From NCBI RefSeq assembly GCF_014145665.1, contig NZ_JACHTD010000012.1, forward strand, positions 62,001 to 126,000: a stretch of 64,000 nt of DNA, written 5' to 3'. Of the stretch, positions 18,541 to 27,535 are shown one piece after another. A model generated the notes under the pieces. It searched no databases and was not told the DNA's origin. It saw only the letters and a list, made by a program, of their open reading frames with translations. Both the position numbers and the translations under genes were made by a program. This DNA comes from Myroides sp. NP-2 (GTDB lineage: Bacteria; Bacteroidota; Bacteroidia; Flavobacteriales; Flavobacteriaceae). How positions within the stretch are numbered: the first letter of the stretch is position 1; each line of letters starts with the position of its first letter.

Positions 18541-19782
18541 TTACTCGTAGCGAAGGGCTTCCACTGGATCTAATTTAGAAGCTTTAATTGCGGGATATAA
18601 TCCCGATAAAACGGCGACAACTAAGGTGGTGATAAAAGCGGCTGAAATGGCAGACCACGGAATAGCAAAGGAAAAGTGCAACAAGGAAGTCATCAAATAG
18701 GCTGTTCCAACGCCGAGTAGCGTGCCTATGAGTCCACCTAGTTGCCCAATAATAAGGGTTTCCGTAAAAAATTGTTGGGCAATGGTTTTTCGCTTTGCTC
18801 CAAGTGATTTGCGAATGCCTATTTCTTTGGTTCGCTCTGTAACAGAAACTAACATAATATTCATCAAAGCAATAGACGATCCCAAGATCGTGATCATCCC
18901 AATTAACCAAGCCGCTATATTTAGCATGCTTACCTGACTTTCTAATGAGCGAATCATATCATCACTGCGTTCAATGCCAAAATTAGATTCCTGAGAAACC
19001 GCGAGATTTCTACTGCTTCTAAAATCAAGTGTCGCTTGGTCGATGGCTTCATCTAACAAACCTTCTTGTAGAATACCCACTTTGATGGTGTAATTGATGT
19101 TGGCTGTATTAAAGATATTTCGGGCAATCTGTATGGGAATAAAGATGCGTTGATCTTCATTCTGTCCAAAAGTACTGCCTTGTTCTTTGAGGATGCCTAC
19201 GACTTTAAATTTATATCCGCGAATGGAAATCACCTGATCAATAGGCGATTGTCCTTTAAACATATTCTTGGAGAAATCAGAACCTACTACACAGACAAAG
19301 TGATTGTTCTTGCAATCGGTATAGCTCAAGGAACGTCCTCTTTCAATTTGTAGCCCACTGTTGGCTAGGTAATTCTCATCTGCCCCTACAATGCTAACCT
19401 CCGGATCTGTTTTGACGTAATCGTTTTTTACCTCAATATTCGTTGCCGCATTAAAAGATAGTGAAACGGCAGAAAAAGGATAGCGATAACGCTCTTTGAA
19501 GTCAAGCGCTTGGACGTATGTAATGATGGGGTTTTCTAATTGATTATTTTTATTTTTTGCTATTCTACCCGCAGTGTCGTACTGACTGATCGTAAAAGTA
19601 TTAGCTCCCATGGAGGAAAAATCTTCTACAATGGTGTTCTTTAACGCACTTACTACCGATAGAATACCCACTAAAGCCCATATTCCAATTGCGATAATAA
19701 ACACCGTAATACAGGTGCGAAGCAGTTGACTCTTTATACTAGTCGCGGCTATTTTTATATTTTCAAGCGTTATTTTCCACAT
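18541..19782 (-). CDS. MacB-like ABC transporter permease
   Basis: 413-residue permease of the MacB/FtsX group. N-terminal membrane helix (about 22-44), a periplasmic MacB core domain (about 50-270; ANTFTISQYD, GRSLSYTDC), and three C-terminal helices of the FtsX domain with SVTERTKEIGIRKSLGAKRKTI and PAIKASKLDPVEALRYE at the end. Such permeases work with a separate ATPase to drive lipoprotein or peptide export across the envelope; no ATPase is adjacent. Its upstream region is occupied by the heptamer array, shared with divergent hisS. Confidence 0.92.
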   Translation of the reverse strand: MWKITLENIKIAATSIKSQLLRTCITVFIIAIGIWALVGILSVVSALKNTIVEDFSSMGANTFTISQYDTAGRIAKNKNNQLENPIITYVQALDFKERYRYPFSAVSLSFNAATNIEVKNDYVKTDPEVSIVGADENYLANSGLQIERGRSLSYTDCKNNHFVCVVGSDFSKNMFKGQSPIDQVISIRGYKFKVVGILKEQGSTFGQNEDQRIFIPIQIARNIFNTANINYTIKVGILQEGLLDEAIDQATLDFRSSRNLAVSQESNFGIERSDDMIRSLESQVSMLNIAAWLIGMITILGSSIALMNIMLVSVTERTKEIGIRKSLGAKRKTIAQQFFTETLIIGQLGGLIGTLLGVGTAYLMTSLLHFSFAIPWSAISAAFITTLVVAVLSGLYPAIKASKLDPVEALRYE

Positions 19783-19842
19783 AGTCTATGAGTAGCTGAA
19801 AAGAATGAAATGTTACGAGTAAAGATAGAAAAAGAAATGGGA

Positions 19843-19872
19843 TTTGTAAGATAATTGTGCTTTACAACGAGC
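19843..19872 (+). repeat. 30-bp conserved end of the heptamer element, copy 1
   Basis: A 30-bp sequence (begins TTTGTAAGATAATTGTGC, ends in the first CAACGAG) that joins the heptamer array to flanking DNA. It is identical, in the opposite orientation, to 32765-32794 and 33101-33130. Confidence 0.85.
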
Positions 19873-20291
19873 AACGAGCAAAGAGCAACGAGCAAAGAGC
19901 AACGAGCAACGAGCAACGAGCAACGAGCAACGTGCGACGAGCAACGTGCGAAGAGCGAAGAGCAAAGAGCAAAGAGCAAAGAGCAAAGAGCAAAGAGCAA
20001 AGAGCAAAGAGCAAAGAGCAAAGAGCAAAGAGCAAAGAGCAAAGAGCAAAGAGCAAAGAGCAACGAGCAACGAGCATCGAACGACGAGCATCGAACGACG
20101 AGCATCGAACGACGAGCATCGAACGACGAGCAACGTGCGACGAGCAAAGAGCAAAGAGCAAAGAGCAAAGAGCAAAGAGCAACGAGCAACGAGCAACGAG
20201 CAACGAGCAACGAGCAACGAGCAACGAGCAACGAGCAACGAGCAACGAGCAACAAGCAACGAGCAACGAGCAAAGAGCAACGAGCAACGAG
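19865..20291. repeat. Array of 61 tandem heptamers
   Basis: 427 bp made of exactly 61 seven-base units in unbroken register. The main forms are CAACGAG and CAAAGAG; minor forms are CAACGTG, CGACGAG, CGAAGAG, CATCGAA and CAACAAG. An internal block alternates CATCGAA and CGACGAG four times, a 14-bp higher-order repeat. The unit contains no stop in any frame on either strand, so six long frames (EQRATS..., LLVARCS...) are open; these are artefacts of the repeat, not genes. It fills the divergent gap between the MacB-like permease and hisS. No spacers are present, so this is not CRISPR. Confidence 0.95.
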
Positions 20292-20343
20292 CAAAAAAGC
20301 CTTCATCCATCACGCATCACGCATAGCGTATCAAAAAAATACC

Positions 20344-20351
20344 TATTTTTG
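20344..20351 (+). promoter_or_regulatory. Promoter -7 box for hisS
   Basis: TATTTTTG, 30 bases before the hisS ATG and 52 bases after the end of the heptamer array, so any -33 contact lies close to the array. Confidence 0.55.
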
Positions 20352-20381
20352 TAGGGTTAAATAATTTGAAAATTAATTAAA

Positions 20382-21752
20382 ATGGCAAAGAAACCAGGTA
20401 TTCCAAAAGGGACAAGAGATTTTTCTTCGATTGAAGTAGCAAGAAGACAATACATTATGCAAACAATCCGTCATCATTTTGAGCATTTTGGTTTCCATCC
20501 CATTGAAACACCTTCTTTTGAAAACTTAGAGACCCTAATGGGAAAATATGGAGAAGAAGGAGACCGATTAATTTTTAAGATCTTGAACTCAGGGGATTAC
20601 CTGAGCAAAGTAGATGAAACTTTATTGGCAGATAAGAACAGCTTGAAGTTGACGAATCAGATTTCAGAAAAAGCGTTGCGTTATGATTTAACAGTGCCTT
20701 TTGCGCGTTATGTAGTGATGCACCAAAATGAATTGGATTTTCCGTTTAAGCGTTACCAAATGCAACCGGTTTGGCGTGCAGACCGCCCTCAAAAAGGAAG
20801 GTTTAGAGAGTTCTATCAGTGTGATGCCGATGTAGTGGGTTCAAAATCACTATGGCAAGAAGTAGAACTAGTTTTGCTTTACGATCGCGTATTTACAGCT
20901 TTAGGTATTGAAGGGGTAACCATTAAATTAAACAATAGAAAAATATTAGCGGGAATTGCAGAAGTAATTGGCGCTAGTGATAAGTTGATTGATTTCACCG
21001 TTGCTTTGGATAAATTAGACAAAATCGGTGAAGATGGAGTGAAGAAAGAAATGATGGAGAAAGGCATCGAGGCTGTAGCCATTGAGAAAGTACAACCGTT
21101 ATTTAATTTTACGGGAACTTTTGAAGAAAAGATAGCTCAATTAGGTCAGCTTTTATCCGAATCGGAGCAAGGAACAAAAGGAGTAGAAGAGTTAGCTTTT
21201 GTTGGTAAAGAAATTGCACAAATTGGCTTATCTACAGCAACATTGAATTTAGATGTTACCTTAGCTCGTGGGTTGAATTACTATACCGGAGCTATTTTTG
21301 AAATTGGTGCTCCTGATACGGTTCAGATGGGATCGATCGGTGGGGGTGGAAGATACGATGACTTAACGGGAATCTTCGGACTGAAAGACATGAGTGGTGT
21401 TGGAATTTCTTTCGGATTAGACCGCATCTATTTGGTGATGGAAGAATTGAATTTATTCCCAACAACAGTCAATGCATCTTCACGTGTGATGTTTTTAAAC
21501 TTAGGTGATGAGGAAATGAGTTACGCCATGAAAGCAGCCGCTCATTTACGCGACGCGGGAATTAAAACAGAAATTTATCCCGATAAAGCAAAAATGGGTA
21601 AACAATTCCAATTTGCAGATAAAAAGAATATTCCATTTGCTGTATTAGCGGGAAGTGAGGAAATGCAACAACAAAAATACACCGTAAAAGATTTAACCTC
21701 AGGAGAACAACAAACGGTAAATATAGAAGAACTAAAAGAAATGTTGAAATAA
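20382..21752 (+). CDS. hisS: Histidine--tRNA ligase
   Basis: Class II aminoacyl-tRNA synthetase charging tRNA-His with histidine in the cytosol. 456 residues, typical length. Visible features: N-terminal [11 protein letters not shown], motif 2 region with [30 protein letters not shown], the HisA signature [13 protein letters not shown], motif 3 [10 protein letters not shown]...[11 protein letters not shown], and a C-terminal anticodon-binding domain (about 360-456). It has its own promoter box and terminator, and is divergent from the MacB-like permease. Confidence 0.97.
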   Translation: MAKKPGIPKGTRDFSSIEVARRQYIMQTIRHHFEHFGFHPIETPSFENLETLMGKYGEEGDRLIFKILNSGDYLSKVDETLLADKNSLKLTNQISEKALRYDLTVPFARYVVMHQNELDFPFKRYQMQPVWRADRPQKGRFREFYQCDADVVGSKSLWQEVELVLLYDRVFTALGIEGVTIKLNNRKILAGIAEVIGASDKLIDFTVALDKLDKIGEDGVKKEMMEKGIEAVAIEKVQPLFNFTGTFEEKIAQLGQLLSESEQGTKGVEELAFVGKEIAQIGLSTATLNLDVTLARGLNYYTGAIFEIGAPDTVQMGSIGGGGRYDDLTGIFGLKDMSGVGISFGLDRIYLVMEELNLFPTTVNASSRVMFLNLGDEEMSYAMKAAAHLRDAGIKTEIYPDKAKMGKQFQFADKKNIPFAVLAGSEEMQQQKYTVKDLTSGEQQTVNIEELKEMLK

Positions 21753-21782
21753 AGCGCCATTTCTACTATAATAATAAACAAC

Positions 21783-21818
21783 AAAGCAGTAAATTTTTAT
21801 TTACTGCTTTTTTTTTGG
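21783..21818 (+). terminator. Terminator of hisS
   Basis: 12-bp stem (21783-21794 with 21799-21810) followed by a long T-run. Confidence 0.88.
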
Positions 21819-22038
21819 ACAAAAATAAGCAAGAGATTATTATTCAGTCTCACGATTAGAATGTTAAGATTGGAAAAAAATATTGTACAATGCTTCAATA
21901 GATGTATTCTAATTGAGGCATTTCTTATAAAGTCATATTGCAAGGGGATTTAATTTTTTATTAAGTTTTAAAATGTTTATTTTTGTGTTAAAATTAATAT
22001 AATATAGGTTAAAATTAAATTTTAAAATAAAATATAAA

Positions 22039-22417
22039 ATGAATATTGTGATAAATAGAGTACCTGTTTTAGTTTTAGTTGTGTTTTTTGGGTTATTTGC
22101 TAAAGCTTAAAGTTCTTTTTATTACCATCAAGGAAAAAAGGTTGAGCTAGTATTAGAGAAAACTAGAGTTAATTTTAGGGCAGCCAGTGACTTCGATCGG
22201 ACAAAATTGGAGCGAAACAATTTAAAAATAACTTCTTTGACTAAAGAGGAAACAACTTATTTTGGTGAGGTTGAAATTATCAGTGGAGAGTATCAGAAGA
22301 CTATTAAGGAGATCAAAAGTGTTAAATGTGTCCAGTTATGCCAATGGTTTTTATGAGGTACTGTTGTACTGTGATGGAAGTTTAGTAGGAACACAACGAT
22401 TAATAATCAAACAGTAA
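22039..22417 (+). pseudogene. Broken gene for a small secreted protein
   Basis: The reading frame starts at ATG 22039 with a signal peptide (MNIVINRVPVLVLVVFFGLF AKA) and hits TAA at 22108-22110, just where a mature N-terminus (Gln in many homologues) is expected. The frame then continues with SSFYYHQGKKVELVLEKTRV and remains protein-like to about 22310. A one-base frameshift, best placed in AAAA at 22315-22318, moves the coding signal into another frame that ends VSSYANGFYEVLLYCDG ... RLIIKQ at 22417. The C-terminus resembles short DUF3244/T9SS-type tails, which is a guess. Two lesions make a functional product unlikely. It lies 5 bases before the next gene. Confidence 0.75.
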
Positions 22418-22422
22418 GTAAA

Positions 22423-22917
22423 ATGAAAAAAATAGGAATACTACTTTGTCTATTGTTCGGCTTAGGAGCTTGCAATAGCGATGATAATCAAGGGGAGTTC
22501 CAAAATACCCCCTTAGTTATTGAAAATATTTTGAATGATCGTATGTCAAGTAGATTAGTTGTGGGAGAAGGACGAGAGAATCGTATCATACACAATGCGG
22601 AAGAATGGCAAGAGTTACTTGATCGTATTTTTTATTTAGAACATGGAAATAGTCGTACTACTAGTAAATTAGAGAGGGTACAGCTTAATTTTAACAACGA
22701 AATAGCATTAACTGTAATTGATGAAGTAAAAAGCAGTGGAGGACATAGTATAGATGTTGTCAAGGTGGAAGAACAGGAGAAGGAAATTGTGATCACCATT
22801 GATCGTTTACATAAAGGAAATATTACATTGGTAGAGACTCAACCTTTTCATATTGTCAAAATCCCCAAAAAGAATAAACCTATTGTTTTTGTTGAAGTTG
22901 AGGATGAGTTAAAATAA
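22423..22917 (+). CDS. Lipoprotein with PrcB-like domain
   Basis: 164 residues with an SPII signal (LLFGLGAC, Cys at about 17). The acidic CNSDDNQ after the lipidation site resembles surface-export signals of Bacteroidota lipoproteins. The body, with NAEEWQELLDRI, EIALTVIDEVKSSGGHSIDVVKVEEQEKEIVI and QPFHIVKIPK, matches the general layout of PrcB C-terminal domain proteins (protease-complex lipoproteins). This assignment is by eye and moderate. It sits directly after the broken gene 22039-22417, possibly in the same transcript, and ends at a terminator. Confidence 0.7.
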   Translation: MKKIGILLCLLFGLGACNSDDNQGEFQNTPLVIENILNDRMSSRLVVGEGRENRIIHNAEEWQELLDRIFYLEHGNSRTTSKLERVQLNFNNEIALTVIDEVKSSGGHSIDVVKVEEQEKEIVITIDRLHKGNITLVETQPFHIVKIPKKNKPIVFVEVEDELK

Positions 22918-22940
22918 AAAGATTAGTTCTATTTTTTCTA

Positions 22941-22976
22941 ATAGAGAGTGCTTCAAAAGGCGCTCTCTATCTTTTT
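22941..22976 (+). terminator. Rho-independent terminator
   Basis: 11-bp stem (22941-22951 with 22960-22970, one G-U pair) then CTTTTT. Confidence 0.8.
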
Positions 22977-23074
22977 AGATAATTTGTTTTGGCTATTAAG
23001 ACTTATATTGTTTAATTAACACAATTAATATATGTTTGTTTCGACTGTTTTAGAAACTTATAAATAATTTGAAG

Positions 23075-23623
23075 ATGAAAAAAAGTACAATAATGCAATT
23101 GAAAACTATTTATTTTATCTTTTTTTTTGCCCTTTTTGTCTCGTGTTCATCTGATCATAACGTGGACGATGTAAAGCATACCAAAGATTCTATAGCTATG
23201 ATTTACGATGATGATTTTTTGGATTTCAAAGAAATTAGAAAAGGAAAATACACAAACGAAAATAGAGAAATAATAGGTTTTTTTATTGAATCGGAACTAA
23301 TCCTTGATTCCATTCATAAAAACAAAGTTCTTCTTGTTTTTAGAACAGATTTCAACTCTCATATAAAGTTTGAAGGTATAGAATTTTCACCATTTACGTC
23401 AAATCCTTTAGATCCAGAAAAGATCTTTGCTTATGTTTATCAATATACTGATTCTGAATCTAATTCGCCTTTTACTATTGATTTGAGATTAGAAAACAAT
23501 AGAGTTAAAGGTAAGTTTGAAGGTTATATTCACAGATCAAATGATCCATGGGATAGGAAGTATATGACGCCTATTTATTTGTCTAATGGTGAAATTGATG
23601 TAGATATTAACCAGTTTAAGTAA
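23075..23623 (+). CDS. Hypothetical lipoprotein
   Basis: 182 residues. Hydrophobic signal with lipobox (FFALFVSC) followed by SSDHNVDD, an acidic stretch typical of flavobacterial surface lipoproteins. The body is beta-rich (KVLLVFRTDFNSHIKFEGIEF, PFTIDLRLENNRVKGKFEGYI) with no recognised family. I use ATG 23075 rather than TTG 23069. It stands alone between two terminators. Base composition is lower in GC than its neighbours by eye. Confidence 0.75.
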   Translation: MKKSTIMQLKTIYFIFFFALFVSCSSDHNVDDVKHTKDSIAMIYDDDFLDFKEIRKGKYTNENREIIGFFIESELILDSIHKNKVLLVFRTDFNSHIKFEGIEFSPFTSNPLDPEKIFAYVYQYTDSESNSPFTIDLRLENNRVKGKFEGYIHRSNDPWDRKYMTPIYLSNGEIDVDINQFK

Positions 23624-23643
23624 TGTTCTTTCGATATAAAAAT

Positions 23644-23672
23644 AAAAAAGCTCCTTGATTGGAGCTTTTTTG
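23644..23672 (+). terminator. Rho-independent terminator
   Basis: 11-bp stem (AAAAAAGCTCC paired with GGAGCTTTTTT) with a T-run, 20 bases after the lipoprotein stop. Confidence 0.88.
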
Positions 23673-23935
23673 TTTGAGCAGACAAATGCAAAAATAATAT
23701 GCTTTTGCTGTACTGAAGCAGTGTTAATTAGTAAGAGATATAAAATAGAACAGTACAAAAAGGATATCCATTGAATTTGACTCAATGTATTCCTTTTTGG
23801 ATTGTGTATTAATTAGTTAGCAAGGAGTAGTCCAGCGTATAATTTTTATTTTGTAAAAAGTCCAGTGAACAAATTCAAACAAAAATTTATGTCTTACCTT
23901 AGCTCCAAGGGGAAATATAAATTAAAAACAGGAGT
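23673..23935. other. Non-coding stretch before the 168-residue protein
   Basis: No gene seen. It holds an imperfect inverted repeat at about 23757-23799 (AAAAAGGAT...CATTGA with TCAATG...ATTCCTTTTT), which may be an orphan terminator, and a weak promoter box TACCTTAG at 23895-23902. Confidence 0.5.
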
Positions 23936-24442
23936 ATGTCGGTAGAATATGTTGAAATCCAGAGCTTTATTGAAAATTACAATCCTACTGATCGCGATTG
24001 GTTGGAACTAAAATGGAACGGAAAATTCGGGGCTAAGTTTAAAGACGAGAATTACATCTTTAGACAACAAATTGCCAGTATTGTATGTGATCAGATTCAC
24101 ACCGTGAATATAAACCTCATTCGCGATTTATTCATTGAGTTGGGCAAAGTCGCTCAAGTGAGTTTCTCCGTGTTTACCAACTACCATCTGCTTGCCCAAG
24201 AACTATTAGAACGAGGAGGTAAAGAATACCTCTTTGACTATGTATGTGCGGCCCATATTTCTTTTGATACCTTTTTGAGTACAGCCAATATTACCCTTTC
24301 TCCTGGGAGAACCCGTGAATTATTGTCTTACTTTGACTTTTTGAAGCAAACGGAATCGGACCCTCAAGTTCAAAAGATGTTGACAGACCACATTCGCAAT
24401 CGATTTGTGTGTTTACAAAAGCTGGGTGATACAGTAAATTAG
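23936..24442 (+). CDS. Conserved hypothetical protein
   Basis: 168 residues, soluble and mostly helical (IASIVCDQIHTVNINLIRDLF, YHLLAQELLERGGKEYLFDY). No signal peptide or known motif is visible. GGAG lies 5 bases before the ATG. Its last 30 bases overlap the 3' end of the DUF445 gene on the other strand, so both stop codons lie within the partner gene. Function not recognised. Confidence 0.72.
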   Translation: MSVEYVEIQSFIENYNPTDRDWLELKWNGKFGAKFKDENYIFRQQIASIVCDQIHTVNINLIRDLFIELGKVAQVSFSVFTNYHLLAQELLERGGKEYLFDYVCAAHISFDTFLSTANITLSPGRTRELLSYFDFLKQTESDPQVQKMLTDHIRNRFVCLQKLGDTVN

Positions 24443-25645
24443 TAATCCGACTAAACCTCCCACCAAGGTTCCGTTAATTCGAATAAATTGCAAGTCTTTT
24501 CCCACTTCCAGTTCGAGTTTATCGCTGAGTTCACGCCCATCCCATTGATCAACGGTGGTGCGAATTAACGTGCCTACTTCTTGCGTATTGCGCAAAGCTA
24601 AGCGATAGAGCGTGACTTGTGTCCATTGATTTAAGCGCTGTTGTAGCTCTTGATCGTTTTCGAGGCTAGTCGCAACGGATTGAATCGCCTGGCGTACATA
24701 GGCGCGCAAAGGAGAATCCGCCTCTTCTAGTTGCTGTAAAAGGGTTTGCTTACTGTTGTTCCAGAAATCGCTAAGGTATTGATGTAGTATATCTTCCGTA
24801 ATAAATTGATGAATCGTTTCGTTGATCTTGTTTTTCCAAGTTGGAGAAGAGGCAATATCCTGAGCTAATTGATGGAGTTGTAAGCTGATTTCTTGACGAA
24901 CCTTGTGTTGTTCGTCATGTTCAATATCGGCTAAGAAGGCTAGTAAGCCTTTAATTAATTGGTTGGTTACCGTTTTTCCGCCAATCAACCCCAATAAAGG
25001 TTTTTTCGCTATGATTTGTTCGTAAATTTCCGTTCGGTGTTCTTCCACGTACACCTGAATTTTGGGTAGGACCAAAGTAATTAATCGATGGTGTTCATTT
25101 TGGTCGATAGCAAATTGAAGTCCTTGTGAAATAAGGCGTTGCCATTGAATCTGATCCATCCCTTCTTGGGCTTTTTGAGTGAAAAAACCAATGACCTTTT
25201 GATCGTCTAAATCCATTAAAATCGTCTGAATCAAAAAGCCTATTTCTCGTTCAATTAGCTGTTGGCTTTTGGGCTGTTTTAACCAATTGGAAAGAAAAGT
25301 GGCAACTTCTAATTTATTGATATACGGGCGAATACTCGTTGGGGTAAGGAAATTATCCGTAACAAAACTCCCGAGATTATCTCCAATGTCATTTTTCTTA
25401 TTTTCAATGAGGTTGGTATGTGGAATTTTTAATCCCATAGGATGTCTAAACAAAGCCGTTACCGCAAACCAATCTGCTAATGCACCCACCATAGCGGCTT
25501 CTGAAAACGCTTTGACATAGCCCATCCATGCCATAGGAGCGTATTTGAGCAGATAAACCATACTGAAATAAACAAATGCCATCGCTAGAAATAAACCCGT
25601 TGCAATTCTTTTGTGTAGTCGTAGTTGTGCTTTTTTATCTGCCAT
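24413..25645 (-). CDS. DUF445 domain-containing membrane protein
   Basis: 410 residues of the DUF445 (YjiN-like) family. N-terminal hydrophobic hairpin (about 15-60: GLFLAMAFVYFSMVYLLKYAP, MVGALADWFAVTALFRHPMGLKIPHTNLI, the family signature), a long helical middle, and a C-terminal membrane helix (LVGGLVGLLIYCITQLL). Function of the family is unknown; it probably sits in the inner membrane with a large helical domain. It is convergent with, and overlaps, the preceding gene by 30 bases. The RluA-type gene lies upstream on the same strand, 100 bases away. Confidence 0.92.
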   Translation of the reverse strand: MADKKAQLRLHKRIATGLFLAMAFVYFSMVYLLKYAPMAWMGYVKAFSEAAMVGALADWFAVTALFRHPMGLKIPHTNLIENKKNDIGDNLGSFVTDNFLTPTSIRPYINKLEVATFLSNWLKQPKSQQLIEREIGFLIQTILMDLDDQKVIGFFTQKAQEGMDQIQWQRLISQGLQFAIDQNEHHRLITLVLPKIQVYVEEHRTEIYEQIIAKKPLLGLIGGKTVTNQLIKGLLAFLADIEHDEQHKVRQEISLQLHQLAQDIASSPTWKNKINETIHQFITEDILHQYLSDFWNNSKQTLLQQLEEADSPLRAYVRQAIQSVATSLENDQELQQRLNQWTQVTLYRLALRNTQEVGTLIRTTVDQWDGRELSDKLELEVGKDLQFIRINGTLVGGLVGLLIYCITQLL

Positions 25646-25691
25646 ACCTTAGTTTTTAGTTAAAGATACGGAATTTTGGTTTTTTTGTTTG

Positions 25692-25712
25692 CACTTTGCT
25701 CGTTGCACGTTG
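25692..25712 (-). repeat. Three-unit heptamer remnant
   Basis: Three consecutive units, CACTTTG, CTCGTTG and CACGTTG, of the same heptamer family as the long array at 19865-20291, in the gap between two minus-strand genes. The 30-bp conserved end is not present here. Confidence 0.55.
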
Positions 25713-25745
25713 TTGTTTAAATTCTCAATCAACCTCAAAACAAAC

Positions 25746-27428
25746 CTAAAACTGTTCTTTCACTTGAAAGCGTACCGTTTCATAGGTTCTAGGATGTCGG
25801 AACGCAATTTCTTCTGCGTGTAAGAAGAGGCGTGTGTTTTTGGTCCCATATAAATCATCGCCTACAATAGGAGTATTTAACCCCATGGGGTGAGAGGCAT
25901 GCATGCGCAGTTGGTGGGTTCTTCCCGTAATGGGATAGAAGTAAACTTTGGTTTTTCCGTCTTTGCGTTCAATAACTTCCCATTTTGTCTTAGCGGGTTT
26001 ACCGTGTTCAAAACACACCATTTGACGGGGACGATCTTCTAAATCGACGCGCAAGGGTAAGTCGATGAATCCTTCGTCTTCCTGAACGATCCCATCTAAA
26101 AGCGCTACATAGCGCTTGGTTACCGTTTTTTTGATGAATTGACTCTGTAGTGCCTTATGTGCCTCTTTGTTTTTAGCAATAATTAAAATACCCGAAGTTG
26201 CCATATCCAAACGGTGAACAATAAGAGGTCCCGTTGCTTTTGGATAGCGAATTTTCATACGTTCATAAACGGAGTCTTGAATGTATATTCCAGGAACACT
26301 TAAAAACTCCTCCGGCTTATTGATAATGGCCAAATCCTCATCTTCATATACTATTTCAATAGGCCGTTGTAACTCGGGATTCAGCAGTAGCGGATTGTCT
26401 TCTACGTCGAGGCCTTGTAGCATATGACCGAGAATAGGTTCACATTTACCTCTACAAGCCGGGTAGTAGTGTTGATGTTTTCGAATCTCTGATTTTGGCG
26501 ATTCTCCCCACCAAAACTCAGCCATGGCAATTGGTTTTAAATCGTTGAGGTAGGCGTATTGCAACAACTTAGGTGCCGCACAATCTCCTGCAGCAGCTGG
26601 CGGTTGTTGCAGGGTTGTCTTTTCAAAAATATCGAGCAAATCTTGTTCTTCTTTGTTGAAATTGAGAAAGCGATACTGCTGAAATAGCTGATGTTGTAGG
26701 GCATTCGACTTCTGTTTGCGCTCCTCTTTTAATCGGTTGATCTCGGCGTCAAAATCGCAAATTATTTGTTGAGTCGCCTCAATTTGCTCTTGCCAATAGG
26801 CAGTTAATACGCGCAATTCATGCTTGTCGCGTAAACTTTGTTTGATTAGATCTTCGTTAAATGCTTCAAATTCAATCGAATTAAGTTGACTTTCTCGTTC
26901 TTCACGAAGAGCTTTTCGCTCGCTTTTCAATTGTTTGAGGGACTGTTTCTTATTTGCAATTGCCTCTTTTTCCGTGGTCGTTTGCTGTTGAAGCAATTGC
27001 TTGGCATTTCGATAAATGCCATCTTGTTGTAGCTTGTCAATTTGGGCGTTGATCGCGTTTAAAACCACTTCGCCTTTAGTGAAAAAACTATCATTATTCC
27101 ACAAGTCAAAAACAGGAGGAACAAAACCTTCCAAATGCGTATAAGGCCCCAGTTTACCGGAAAAACCACGTAAATAACCCAATTCACCCGCCTGGTTCTC
27201 TACAATCAATACCCCAAACATTTTACCCGCAGGTAAGCACAACGGATGAGAAGGATCAAAAAGAGAAAGGAGTGCTTCGTTAGTTTCTAGCTCTCGTTGT
27301 AATTCTTCACAAGCAACAATACTCAAAGGATGAGGTTCGTAGTAAAAAGGAAACGTGAATTTTTGTGGTTTGTTGATCGATTGAATATCCGATTGAAATC
27401 GTCTAAAAGCTACATCGGGCGTGGACAT
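25746..27428 (-). CDS. RluA family pseudouridine synthase with N-terminal coiled-coil extension
   Basis: Isomerises uridine to pseudouridine in rRNA or tRNA. 560 residues: an N-terminal region of unknown role (1-150), a coiled coil (about 150-270; rich in K/E/Q), a cysteine-containing segment with AGDCAAP and CRGKCEPI, then the catalytic domain (about 345-560) with the invariant Asp in VHRLDMATSGILIIAKN and the later GRTHQLRMHASHP. The large N-terminal part is typical of a Bacteroidota/gamma-proteobacterial subgroup. I use the ATG at 27428 because a promoter box, TAATTTTG, lies at 27449-27456 inside the longer open frame. Confidence 0.9.
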   Translation of the reverse strand: MSTPDVAFRRFQSDIQSINKPQKFTFPFYYEPHPLSIVACEELQRELETNEALLSLFDPSHPLCLPAGKMFGVLIVENQAGELGYLRGFSGKLGPYTHLEGFVPPVFDLWNNDSFFTKGEVVLNAINAQIDKLQQDGIYRNAKQLLQQQTTTEKEAIANKKQSLKQLKSERKALREERESQLNSIEFEAFNEDLIKQSLRDKHELRVLTAYWQEQIEATQQIICDFDAEINRLKEERKQKSNALQHQLFQQYRFLNFNKEEQDLLDIFEKTTLQQPPAAAGDCAAPKLLQYAYLNDLKPIAMAEFWWGESPKSEIRKHQHYYPACRGKCEPILGHMLQGLDVEDNPLLLNPELQRPIEIVYEDEDLAIINKPEEFLSVPGIYIQDSVYERMKIRYPKATGPLIVHRLDMATSGILIIAKNKEAHKALQSQFIKKTVTKRYVALLDGIVQEDEGFIDLPLRVDLEDRPRQMVCFEHGKPAKTKWEVIERKDGKTKVYFYPITGRTHQLRMHASHPMGLNTPIVGDDLYGTKNTRLFLHAEEIAFRHPRTYETVRFQVKEQF

Positions 27429-27448
27429 GGTTCTGTATTTGATTGTTG

Positions 27449-27456
27449 CAAAATTA
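27449..27456 (-). promoter_or_regulatory. Promoter -7 box for the RluA-type gene
   Basis: Minus-strand TAATTTTG, about 21 bases before the ATG at 27428; it decides the start. Confidence 0.6.
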
Positions 27457-27535
27457 CATATTATTCGCAGAGGTACAATTCGATTTTTTTGTGCTTCAAA
27501 AAAGAAGTACCTTGCTCTTTTAATACCTATTGCAT

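Noticed and set aside
19865-20291. CRISPR array
   Set aside because: Units are contiguous 7-mers without spacers, and no cas genes occur in the window.
19770-20364. Six long open frames of 126-178 codons on both strands
   Set aside because: They exist only because the heptamer unit has no stop in any frame; translations are repeats of EQRATSK or LLVARCS with no gene signals.
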